This document shows, piece after piece, positions 1 through 6,846 of a stretch of 9,240 bases of DNA. Source of the DNA: Boseongicola sp. SB0675_bin_26 (GTDB lineage Bacteria > Pseudomonadota > Alphaproteobacteria > Rhodobacterales > Rhodobacteraceae). The translations under genes were made by a program, and so were the position numbers. The notes under the pieces are model-generated. The model did not search any database and had not been told where the DNA came from. It saw only the letters and a program-made list of their open reading frames with translations. How positions within the stretch are numbered: the first letter of the stretch is position 1; each line of letters begins with the position of its first letter. Location: the NCBI GenBank assembly GCA_009843725.1, contig VYCX01000006.1, positions 1 to 9,240 on the forward strand, in the 5' to 3' direction.

Positions 1-311
1 GCCTCCGTTCGTCAGCCGGCCGAAAGATCAGCCGCAGCGTGGGAAAGTCCTGGTCACGCTCTGGCACGTGCTGAATCTTGACTTGCGGCCAAGCCAAATC
101 CGATCGCGAAGCTGCGCATGCTTGCAGAAGCGCCTGACGCTTGCCGGTCACTATGGGGCTTGGCCGACGGCCAACACGTGGAGAGCAGGGCGGAGGCATG
201 GGTCACCCGCGTGATGTCCGCCCGTGATCTCAACGTCATGCACGCTGCAAGACAGGAACCGCCGATGCGGCGCGATTTTGCCGCAGGTCACCTGGCTGGG
301 CGGACCAAAAA
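1..311. other. Upstream region without an assignable gene
   Basis: I see no gene here that I can name. One minus-strand frame is open from an ATG at 199-197 to the left edge (about 66 codons). Its last third reads like protein (the stretch DFPTLRLIFRPADERR, with G or C in most third positions), so it could be the start of a divergently transcribed gene. The plus-strand frame in exact register is also open, from the edge to a stop near 213, and it too has GC-rich third positions, so composition does not decide between them. The minus-strand ATG has no convincing ribosome binding site. No tRNA, repeat or mobile-element end is visible. Confidence 0.3.
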
Positions 312-327
312 TTTACCAATTGATAAA
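312..327. promoter_or_regulatory. Imperfect RutR-type operator upstream of preT
   Basis: The sequence TTTACCAATTGATAAA matches 11 of the 14 defined positions of the RutR box TTGACCANNTGGTCAA and has the same AATT centre as the perfect site at 3824-3839. It lies in a short AT-rich patch 56 bp before the preT start. The overlapping TTGATA at 320-325 is a fair -35 element, but the best -10 candidate 16 bp on (CATTCT, 342-347) is weak. If that promoter is used, bound regulator would cover its -35 box, which fits repression. The match is seen in the sequence; binding and repression are inferred from E. coli RutR. Confidence 0.6.
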
Positions 328-383
328 ATCTCTGAATGTGGCATTCTGCACTGCGTGAGACAAATTGCGACGGAGTCCGCCAC

Positions 384-1766
384 ATGGCCAACAATCCGTT
401 CACGCCTGGCATTGCTGCCGGACGTCTTTCGTCCGAGACGCTTGGCCGGAACTTCGCTGATCTGCATCCGCCGTTCGACGGGCATGAAGCGCTGGTCGCA
501 GCAGACCGCTGCTATTTCTGTCACGACGCACCGTGCGTGACTGCGTGTCCGACCACAATCGACATTCCGCTCTTTATCCGGCAGATCGCCACGGGCACCC
601 CCGAAGCCGCCGCCAGGACGATCCTTGACCAGAACATACTCGGCGGCATGTGTGCACGTGCCTGCCCGACGGAAACGCTCTGCGAAGAGGCTTGCGTGCG
701 GGAGATGGCCGAGGGCCGTCCGGTCGAGATCGGGCGGCTTCAGCGATTCGCCACCGACGCCATGATGGCAAGGGACAGCCATCCATATGCGCGCGCCGAC
801 CAGACCGGCAAGCGAATTGCCGTGGTCGGGGCGGGTCCGGCCGGGCTGGCGTGCGCCCACCGGCTGGCAATGCACGGCCATGAGGTCGTTGTCTTCGATT
901 CCAGGCCAAAGCTTGGCGGGCTGAACGAATACGGCATCGCCAGTTACAAGACGGTTGATGATTTTGCCCAGGCCGAGGTCGAATGGCTGCTGGGCATCGG
1001 GGGCATCAAGATGAAGCACGACACGTTCGTCTCGGACGGGCTTGATCTGGATTCACTGACCAAGGACTACGACGCTGTCTTCCTGGGCATCGGGCTGGCC
1101 GGAGTGAATGCGCTGCGGATCGAGGGAGTGGACCTGCAGGGCGTTGACGACGCGGTCGAGTTCATCGCGGATCTGCGGCAGGCGGAAGATCTGTCCAATC
1201 TTGCCGTCGGTCGCAATGTCGTCGTGGTCGGCGGGGGCATGACCGCGATCGATGCTGCCATTCAATCGAGGCTTCTCGGCGCGGAGACGGTTACCATCGT
1301 CTATCGCCGCGGACGTGACCGGATGTCGGCGAGTCGCTATGAACAGGATCTTGCCACCTCGAAGGGGGTGCGCATGGTCACGCATGCACGACCGGTGCGT
1401 GTCATCGGCAACGGCGCGGTGCAGGAGGTGGAATTCGAGTACACGCACGACGGCGCATGCGGGCTTGAAGACACCGGCGAGACCTTCCGCCTGGCGGCCG
1501 ACCAGGTGTTCAAGGCCATCGGCCAGGCGCTGGAAGGGGCGCCGGACGCGCTGCAGATCGAGGGCGGAAAGATCAAGGTTGACGAATCCGGACGCACTTC
1601 AATTCCGGGCGTCTGGGCCGGTGGCGACTGCGCTTCTGGCGGGGACGACCTGACGGTGACGGCGGTGGCCCAAGGTCGCGACGCGGCGGAGGACATTCAC
1701 AACGCAATGCTTGCCGGCAAGGAAAACGTCAACGAGACGCGGCGTCCTGGGAATGAACCGGGCTGA
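384..1766 (+). CDS. preT: Dihydropyrimidine dehydrogenase, FAD/NAD(P)H subunit PreT
   Basis: This 460-residue subunit takes electrons from NAD(P)H through FAD and Fe-S clusters and passes them to PreA for reduction of uracil or thymine in the cytoplasm. It corresponds to the N-terminal half of eukaryotic dihydropyrimidine dehydrogenase (DPD). Cysteines C43, C46, C51, C55 and C94, C100, C104 plus Q120 reproduce the spacing of the two N-terminal cluster ligand sets of mammalian DPD, including its unusual glutamine ligand (Q156). A first dinucleotide fold starts at VVGAGPAGLA (147-156), a second, NAD(P)H-type, at VVVVGGGMTAID (279-290), and the C-terminal FAD motif is GVWAGGDCASGG (409-420). I chose the ATG at 384 because GGAG (372-375) lies 8 nt upstream. 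An in-frame ATG at 336 would add 16 residues with no clear binding site. preA follows after 20 nt. A related glutamate synthase small subunit is the main alternative, but the preA partner settles it. Confidence 0.95.
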   Translation: MANNPFTPGIAAGRLSSETLGRNFADLHPPFDGHEALVAADRCYFCHDAPCVTACPTTIDIPLFIRQIATGTPEAAARTILDQNILGGMCARACPTETLCEEACVREMAEGRPVEIGRLQRFATDAMMARDSHPYARADQTGKRIAVVGAGPAGLACAHRLAMHGHEVVVFDSRPKLGGLNEYGIASYKTVDDFAQAEVEWLLGIGGIKMKHDTFVSDGLDLDSLTKDYDAVFLGIGLAGVNALRIEGVDLQGVDDAVEFIADLRQAEDLSNLAVGRNVVVVGGGMTAIDAAIQSRLLGAETVTIVYRRGRDRMSASRYEQDLATSKGVRMVTHARPVRVIGNGAVQEVEFEYTHDGACGLEDTGETFRLAADQVFKAIGQALEGAPDALQIEGGKIKVDESGRTSIPGVWAGGDCASGGDDLTVTAVAQGRDAAEDIHNAMLAGKENVNETRRPGNEPG

Positions 1767-1786
1767 GCCCGGAAAGGAGGAAAGCC

Positions 1787-3091
1787 ATGGCCAACCTGGC
1801 ATGTGAATTCGTCGGAATCAGGTCGCCCAACCCGTTCTGGCTGGCGTCGGCGCCGCCCACGGACAAGGAATACAACGTCCGCCGCGCCTTCGATGCCGGT
1901 TGGGGCGGGGTGGTCTGGAAGACCCTCGGCGAGGACGGGCCTCCGATCGTCAACGTCAACGGGCCCCGCTACGGCGCGGTCTGGGGTGCCGACAGGCGCC
2001 TCTTGGGCCTCAACAACATCGAACTGATCACTGATCGCCCGCTCGAAACGAACCTGAAGGAGATCAAGGTGATCAAGCGCGACTTTCCGGACCGCGCCGT
2101 CGTCGTGTCCCTGATGGTGCCTTGCGTCGAGGATGCATGGAAAGCGATCCTGCCGCTTGTGGAGGACACCTGTGCCGATGGCATCGAACTGAACTTCGGT
2201 TGTCCGCACGGGATGAGCGAGCGCGGCATGGGCAGCGCCGTCGGTCAGGTGCCCGACTACATCGAGATGGTGACGCGCTGGTGCAAGCAGAACACCCGCA
2301 TGCCGGTCATAGTGAAGCTGACGCCCAACATCACTGACATACGGTATCCCGCGCGAGCGGCCAAGACGGGCGGAGCCGATGCCGTGTCGCTGATCAACAC
2401 CGTGTCTTCGATCACGTCCGTGAATCTCGATACGTACAGCCCCGAGCCGTCCATCGATGGCAAGGGCACGCATGGCGGATTCTGCGGGCCGGCGGTCAAG
2501 CCCATCGCGCTCAACATGGTCGCGCAGATCGCGCGTGATCCCGAATCCGAGGGGTTGCCCATCTCCGGCATCGGCGGCGCGACGACGTGGCGCGACGCAG
2601 CTGAATTCCTGACGCTCGGCGCGGGCAACGTCCAGGTCTGCACGGCCGTCATGACCTATGGATTCAAGATCGTGCAGGAAATGATCTCGGGTCTCGGCGA
2701 CTGGATGGACGAGAAGGGTCATGCATCCGTCGATGACGTCGTGGGCCGCGCGGTGCCAAACTTCACTGACTGGCAGTACCTGAACCTGAATTACGTGACC
2801 AAGGCCCGGATCGACCAGGATCTCTGCATTGGTTGCGGGCGATGCTTCGCGGCCTGCGAGGACACGTCGCACCAGGCCATCGCGATGAATCCCGGGAGAA
2901 AGTTCGAGGTCATCGACGAGGAATGCGTGGCCTGCAACCTGTGTGTCAATGTCTGCCCGGTGGAAGACTGCATCACCATGGAAGAGCTCGCGCCCGGCGC
3001 CGTCGACCCCCGCACCGGCCAGGACGTCGTTGCTGACTACGGCAACTGGACGACGCATCCCAACAACCCGGGCGCCTGCGCCGCCGAATGA
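1787..3091 (+). CDS. preA: Dihydropyrimidine dehydrogenase, catalytic FMN/Fe-S subunit PreA
   Basis: This 434-residue catalytic subunit reduces uracil and thymine to the 5,6-dihydro forms, the first step of the reductive pathway. Residues 1 to about 310 form a dihydroorotate-dehydrogenase-like FMN barrel. The active-site loop ELNFGCPHGMSERGMG (134-149) carries C139, equivalent to the general-acid Cys671 of mammalian DPD, and N136, equivalent to Asn668. K178 in VKLTPN and N203-T204 in INTVSS match FMN and substrate residues. Position 138 is Gly where mammalian DPD has Ser670. The C-terminus has two 4Fe-4S motifs: C347, C350, C353, C357 and C380, C383, C386, C390. The start is firm, with AAGGAGG at 1774-1780 six nt before the ATG. 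It lies 20 nt behind preT, so the two are cotranscribed. The gene ends 42 bp before the convergent regulator gene; I found no convincing terminator in that gap. Confidence 0.97.
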   Translation: MANLACEFVGIRSPNPFWLASAPPTDKEYNVRRAFDAGWGGVVWKTLGEDGPPIVNVNGPRYGAVWGADRRLLGLNNIELITDRPLETNLKEIKVIKRDFPDRAVVVSLMVPCVEDAWKAILPLVEDTCADGIELNFGCPHGMSERGMGSAVGQVPDYIEMVTRWCKQNTRMPVIVKLTPNITDIRYPARAAKTGGADAVSLINTVSSITSVNLDTYSPEPSIDGKGTHGGFCGPAVKPIALNMVAQIARDPESEGLPISGIGGATTWRDAAEFLTLGAGNVQVCTAVMTYGFKIVQEMISGLGDWMDEKGHASVDDVVGRAVPNFTDWQYLNLNYVTKARIDQDLCIGCGRCFAACEDTSHQAIAMNPGRKFEVIDEECVACNLCVNVCPVEDCITMEELAPGAVDPRTGQDVVADYGNWTTHPNNPGACAAE

Positions 3092-3133
3092 CGGAACGCC
3101 GATCGCCGGCGCGGCATGCAGAGGCCGGTCCGG

Positions 3134-3811
3134 TCAATCGGGCGTCAGCGCCGTGCGGTAGAGGTGCGTGAGGAACCTTGCGGCATCGTCGAAATGCCGG
3201 TCGCGCTCGGGCCGTAGAATTCCGCGCACCTGCGCGTCGAAGTCCGCGTAATGCTGCGTCGTGGCCCAGATCGAGAATATCAGGTGATAGGGGTCCACCT
3301 CCGCAATTCTGCCCTCGGCCGCCCATTTGCGGATCAATGACGCCTTCTCGTCGACCAGTGCCTTCAGCGGTCCTTCGATGATGTCGAGTATGTGCGGAGC
3401 GCCTTGAACGATCTCGTTCGCGAACAGCCGGCTTTCGCGCGGCAGTTCGCGCGCCATGTCGAGCTTGCGCATTACGTAACGAACAATCTCGTCAACGGGC
3501 TCGCCGCCGGAATCCAGCGTGCGAAGGGGGGCTAGCCAGGTATCGAGAAGCTCGGACAGGAGCGCACGGTGAATGGCTTCCTTGGACTTGAAGTAGTAGA
3601 GCAGGTTTGGTTTCGACAGGCTGGCTGCACGGGCAATCTGGTCCAGCGTCGCGCCCCGGAACCCGGCGCCCGAGAACACTTCCAGCGCCGCGTTCAGGAT
3701 GGCGCTGATGTTCTTTTCCTGTATCCGCGTCCGTGCGGCTGTTTCTGGCATGGCCATACCGGTTTCCGTGATGGGGGGCGAACCGAAATCCTTGACTGCA
3801 CGTCGCTCCAT
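3134..3811 (-). CDS. rutR: TetR-family pyrimidine-responsive regulator, RutR-like
   Basis: This is a DNA-binding repressor of the TetR family, 225 residues from the first ATG. The N-terminal helix-turn-helix lies around residues 54-77 (TLDQIARAASLSKPNLLYYF). The resemblance to E. coli RutR runs through the whole protein, from memory of that sequence: LLYYFKSKEA, LLDTWLAPL, ALVDEKASLI and DPYHLIFSIWATTQHYADF. In E. coli RutR the corresponding Trp and Gln (here W182 and Q186) lie in the uracil/thymine pocket, so this protein probably senses the same bases. The start is uncertain. The ATG at 3811 has only AGGA 10 nt upstream; ATGs at residues 19 and 21 (3757, 3751) would give 207 or 205 residues, close to the 212 of E. 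coli RutR. It is divergent from the amidohydrolase gene, with a RutR box between them, which suggests autoregulation. Confidence 0.92.
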   Translation of the reverse strand: MERRAVKDFGSPPITETGMAMPETAARTRIQEKNISAILNAALEVFSGAGFRGATLDQIARAASLSKPNLLYYFKSKEAIHRALLSELLDTWLAPLRTLDSGGEPVDEIVRYVMRKLDMARELPRESRLFANEIVQGAPHILDIIEGPLKALVDEKASLIRKWAAEGRIAEVDPYHLIFSIWATTQHYADFDAQVRGILRPERDRHFDDAARFLTHLYRTALTPD

Positions 3812-3823
3812 GGTAGCGTGATC

Positions 3824-3839
3824 CTGACCAATTGGTCAA
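3824..3839. promoter_or_regulatory. RutR box in the divergent regulator/hydrolase intergenic region
   Basis: CTGACCAATTGGTCAA contains the 14-bp perfect palindrome TGACCAATTGGTCA (3825-3838) and matches 13 of 14 defined positions of the E. coli RutR box TTGACCANNTGGTCAA. It lies 12 bp upstream of the first possible ATG of the RutR-like gene and 41 bp upstream of the amidohydrolase ATG, so one bound dimer pair could control both directions. On the minus strand TTGACC within it could serve as a -35 element. The palindrome is seen directly; its identity as a RutR site comes from the known consensus and the adjacent rutR-like gene. Confidence 0.88.
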
Positions 3840-3880
3840 ACTCTCCGGGATTTGGAGGGTGAACAGGAGGAAGTGCGGCC

Positions 3881-5131
3881 ATGGCGGCACCGGGGGAAAA
3901 CCTCAGGATAGACGGGGAGCGTCTCTGGGACGCGATCATGGAAATGGCCAGGATCGGCCCCGGCATTGCCGGCGGCAACAACCGCCAGACCCTGACCGAT
4001 GAAGACGGAGAGGGACGTGCGCTTTTCCAGCGCTGGTGCGAAGCGGCTGGCTGCTCAATGGGTGTCGACGAGATGGGCAACATGTTCGCCCGCCGCGACG
4101 GCGCCGATCCGGACGCATTGCCCGTATATGTGGGAAGCCATCTCGACACGCAGCCTACGGGGGGCAAGTACGACGGCGTCCTCGGCGTTCTGGGCGGTCT
4201 GGAAATCGTCAGGACGCTGAACGACCTTGGCATCAGGACCCGCCATCCCATCGTCGTGACCAACTGGACCAACGAGGAAGGCACGCGCTTCGCTCCGGCC
4301 ATGCTGGCCTCGGGCGTCTTTGCGGGCAAGCACGACCGTGACTGGGCCTATGACCGCGTGGACGCGAACGGCAAGCGATTCGGCGACGAGCTGGAGCGCA
4401 TTGGATGGAAGGGCGTCGAGCCGGTCGGCAACCGGAAGATGAAAGCCTTCTTCGAGCTTCATATCGAACAGGGTCCCGTTCTGGAGGCGGAAGGGAAGGA
4501 CATCGGCGTCGTCACGCACGGGCAGGGGCTCCGCTGGATCGAATGCACGATTGCCGGAAAGGAGAGCCACACCGGCTCGACCCCAATGCACATGCGCAAG
4601 AATGCCGGGCGTGGGCTGGCCCTTGTGACCGAACTCGTGCACGAGATTGCCATGGCAAACCAGCCGAATGCAGTTGGCGCGATCGGCCATGTCGACGTGC
4701 ATCCGAACAGCCGCAACATCATTCCGGGCAAGGTGGTGCTCACCGTGGACATGCGCACGCATCTCCTGGACAAGCTAAACGCCATGGTCGGCGAGTTCAT
4801 GGAACGGGCGCCGAAACTCTGTGAGGACATTGGCACCGGGTTTGCATGCGAGATCGTCGGCCAGTTCGACCCGCCTGCCTTTGACGTGAACTGCGTCAAG
4901 GCGATTCGTGATGCCGCCGATCGGCTTGGTTACAGTCACATGGACATCGTCAGCGGCGCCGGTCACGACGCCTGCTGGATCAACGACGTGGCGCCAACGG
5001 CGATGGTGATGTGTCCCTGCGTGGACGGACTGAGCCACAACGAGGCGGAGGAGATCTCCCCTGAATGGGCGCGGGCAGGCACTGACGTGCTGTTTCATGC
5101 CGTGGTCGATGTGGCGGAGATCGTGGAGTGA
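3881..5131 (+). CDS. pydC: M20-family N-carbamoyl-beta-alanine amidohydrolase (beta-ureidopropionase)
   Basis: This 416-residue metal-dependent hydrolase is predicted to split N-carbamoyl-beta-alanine (or the methylated thymine product) into the beta-amino acid, CO2 and ammonia, the last pathway step. Metal ligands of the M20 Zn-hydrolase/AmaB/AllC group are all visible: H87 in GSHLDT, bridging D98 in KYDGV, E133 in TNEEGTRF next to catalytic base E132, H194 in ELHIEQGP and H386 in LSHNEAEE. H87, D98 and E133 have the same spacing as in yeast beta-alanine synthase. H230 (ESHTGSTPM) and R292 (DMRTH) fit the substrate and dimer-interface residues. AGGAGG at 3865-3870 lies 10 nt before the ATG. 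The same family includes allantoate and L-carbamoyl-amino-acid hydrolases. The preTA and dihydropyrimidinase neighbours, not the motifs alone, favour the beta-ureido substrate. The RutR box upstream suggests pyrimidine-dependent control. Confidence 0.93.
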   Translation: MAAPGENLRIDGERLWDAIMEMARIGPGIAGGNNRQTLTDEDGEGRALFQRWCEAAGCSMGVDEMGNMFARRDGADPDALPVYVGSHLDTQPTGGKYDGVLGVLGGLEIVRTLNDLGIRTRHPIVVTNWTNEEGTRFAPAMLASGVFAGKHDRDWAYDRVDANGKRFGDELERIGWKGVEPVGNRKMKAFFELHIEQGPVLEAEGKDIGVVTHGQGLRWIECTIAGKESHTGSTPMHMRKNAGRGLALVTELVHEIAMANQPNAVGAIGHVDVHPNSRNIIPGKVVLTVDMRTHLLDKLNAMVGEFMERAPKLCEDIGTGFACEIVGQFDPPAFDVNCVKAIRDAADRLGYSHMDIVSGAGHDACWINDVAPTAMVMCPCVDGLSHNEAEEISPEWARAGTDVLFHAVVDVAEIVE

Positions 5132-5369
5132 GATGCCTGCGAATGCCGGCGTCGACGGGAGCGGATGAAGGTGTATGCAAGCGGCGCGCGACGAGGATGC
5201 CGGGAGGGACGCGGGACGCTTGCGGCGGCGGCGGACTGCCGCGACGGGCGCCGTGACGGAAAGGTCCGTTCAATGACCGGGAAGGCCGTACAGGAGCGTT
5301 CGGCTCTGCCCGGACCGCAGGTCGGAATCGCGGCGAAGGTGCCGGGCACGCATCAACGGAGAGGACAAC
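5132..5369 (+). other. 238-bp gap with tandem small hairpins between pydC and hydA
   Basis: This interval is much longer than the other gaps in the operon and has no RutR box. Three short inverted repeats follow each other with single-base gaps: GCGGC/GCCGC (5228-5242, loop 5), ACGG/CCGT (5244-5254, loop 3) and ACGGA/TCCGT (5256-5269, loop 4). A 7-bp repeat, GCAAGCG/CGCTTGC, spans 5177-5223. No T-run follows, so a classical terminator is unlikely. An ATG frame from 5165 runs into hydA in another frame, but it has no well-spaced binding site and its product looks like GC-rich noise. An internal promoter or an mRNA processing site is possible but not shown. Confidence 0.3.
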
Positions 5370-6824
5370 ATGACCACAGCCATCAAGAACGGCACTGTCG
5401 TTACCCATGACCTTAGCTACGAGGCGGACGTTCTGATCGACGCCGGCCGGATCGTCGAGATCGGTGACGGGCTGAAGGGCGAAGAGCAGCTCGATGCCAC
5501 CGGTTGCTACGTGATGCCAGGAGGCATCGACCCGCACACGCATCTCGAAATGCCGTTCATGGGAACCTACAGTTCGGACGACTTCGAATCCGGCACGCGC
5601 GCGGCACTGTCGGGCGGCACCACGATGGTCGTCGACTTCGCCTTGCCGTCTCCCGGACAGGGACTGCATGACGCGCTTGCCATGTGGCACAACAAGTCGA
5701 CTCGCGCCAATTGCGACTATTCGTACCATATGGCGGTGACGTGGTGGGGCGAGCAGGTCTTCAACGAGATGGCCACGGTGATCGAGAAGGAAGGCATCAC
5801 GACCTTCAAGCACTTCATGGCTTACAAGGGTGCATTGATGGTGAACGACGACGAGATGTACGCGTCGTTCAAGCGGCTTGCCGAACTTGGCGGCATAGCG
5901 CTGGTGCATGCCGAAAACGGCGATGTCGTGGCGGAGTTGCAGGCGAGGCTGATGGCGGAAGGCAACACCGGGCCGGAGGCGCATGCCTATTCCCGCCCCG
6001 CTCAGGTCGAGGGCGAGGCCACGAACCGCGCCATCATGATCGCCGACATGGCGGGCGTGCCGCTCTATGTCGTGCACACGTCCTGCGAGGAGGCGCACGA
6101 GGCGATCCGGCGGGCACGGCAGCAGGGCAAGAGAGTCTGGGGCGAGCCGCTGATCCAGCACCTCACGCTGGACGAGTCGGAATACTTCAGCTCCGACTGG
6201 GATCACGCCGCGCGCCGGGTGATGTCGCCGCCCTTCCGGAACAGGAAGCACCAGGATTCGCTTTGGGCCGGCCTGCAGAGCGGTTCGCTCTCGGTCGTTG
6301 CCACCGATCACTGCGCCTTCACGACCGAGCAGAAGCGCTACGGCGTCGGCGACTTCACCAAGATCCCCAATGGCACCGGCGGGCTGGAAGACCGGATGCC
6401 GATGCTCTGGACGCATGGGGTCAACACCGGACGGCTGACGCCGAACGAGTTCGTGGCCGTGACCTCGACGAACGTCGCGAAGGTCCTGAACTGTTACCCG
6501 AGGAAGGGTGCGATTCTCGTCGGTTCGGATGCCGACATTGTCGTCTGGGATCCGGAGAAGGAAAAGACCATCAGCGCCGAGAGGCAGCAATCTGCCATCG
6601 ACTACAACGTGTTCGAGGGCAAGCACGTCAAGGGTCTGCCGCGCTTCACGCTGACGCGGGGACATGTCGCGGTTCATGACGGAGAGATCAGGACCAAGGA
6701 AGGCCATGGTGAATTCGTCCGTCGTGAACCCAACACGCCGGTGAACCGGGCGCTCTCGTCCTGGAAAGAGCTGACCGCGCCACGTCCCGTCGAGCGGACC
6801 GGCGTTCCCGCGACCGGGGTCTGA
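5370..6824 (+). CDS. hydA: Dihydropyrimidinase (D-hydantoinase family)
   Basis: This 484-residue cytoplasmic cyclic amidohydrolase opens dihydrouracil or dihydrothymine to N-carbamoyl-beta-alanine or N-carbamoyl-beta-aminoisobutyrate, the second pathway step. Every binuclear-metal ligand of the family can be seen: H56 and H58 in GGIDPHTHLE, the lysine that becomes carboxylated, K147 in TTFKHFMAYKG, H180 in LVHAENGD, H236 in VVHTSCEEA and D313 in ATDHCAF. Y152 matches the substrate-binding tyrosine (Y155 in Bacillus D-hydantoinase). The length is typical. The start is supported by GGAGAGG (5358-5364) 5 nt before the ATG. The ABC ATPase gene begins 22 nt downstream, so the two are probably cotranscribed. 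Hydantoinases share these motifs, and many dihydropyrimidinases accept hydantoins; the preTA genes make dihydropyrimidines the likely natural substrates. Confidence 0.96.
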   Translation: MTTAIKNGTVVTHDLSYEADVLIDAGRIVEIGDGLKGEEQLDATGCYVMPGGIDPHTHLEMPFMGTYSSDDFESGTRAALSGGTTMVVDFALPSPGQGLHDALAMWHNKSTRANCDYSYHMAVTWWGEQVFNEMATVIEKEGITTFKHFMAYKGALMVNDDEMYASFKRLAELGGIALVHAENGDVVAELQARLMAEGNTGPEAHAYSRPAQVEGEATNRAIMIADMAGVPLYVVHTSCEEAHEAIRRARQQGKRVWGEPLIQHLTLDESEYFSSDWDHAARRVMSPPFRNRKHQDSLWAGLQSGSLSVVATDHCAFTTEQKRYGVGDFTKIPNGTGGLEDRMPMLWTHGVNTGRLTPNEFVAVTSTNVAKVLNCYPRKGAILVGSDADIVVWDPEKEKTISAERQQSAIDYNVFEGKHVKGLPRFTLTRGHVAVHDGEIRTKEGHGEFVRREPNTPVNRALSSWKELTAPRPVERTGVPATGV

Positions 6825-6846
6825 GGTTCGGGGCGGGGGACAGGGC

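Noticed and set aside
1697..3058. Minus-strand open frame (453 codons) opposite preA
   Set aside because: It is antisense to a fully recognisable PreA protein; its own product has no family resemblance and has the same shadow composition.
3092..3133. Possible bidirectional terminator between convergent preA and rutR-like genes
   Set aside because: The gap is GC-rich with short self-complementary bits (for example CGCCGGCG), but there is no stable stem with a T-run in either direction.
4257..4272. RutR-box-like GTGACCAACTGGACCA inside the amidohydrolase gene
   Set aside because: It encodes part of the conserved VTNWTNEEG metal-ligand motif, so protein constraint explains it, and the right half-site is broken.
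5165..5410. Small plus-strand frame (81 codons) in the pydC-hydA gap
   Set aside because: Its GGGAG is only 3 nt from the ATG, the product is low-complexity Arg/Gly-rich, and it overlaps the start of hydA out of frame by 41 nt.
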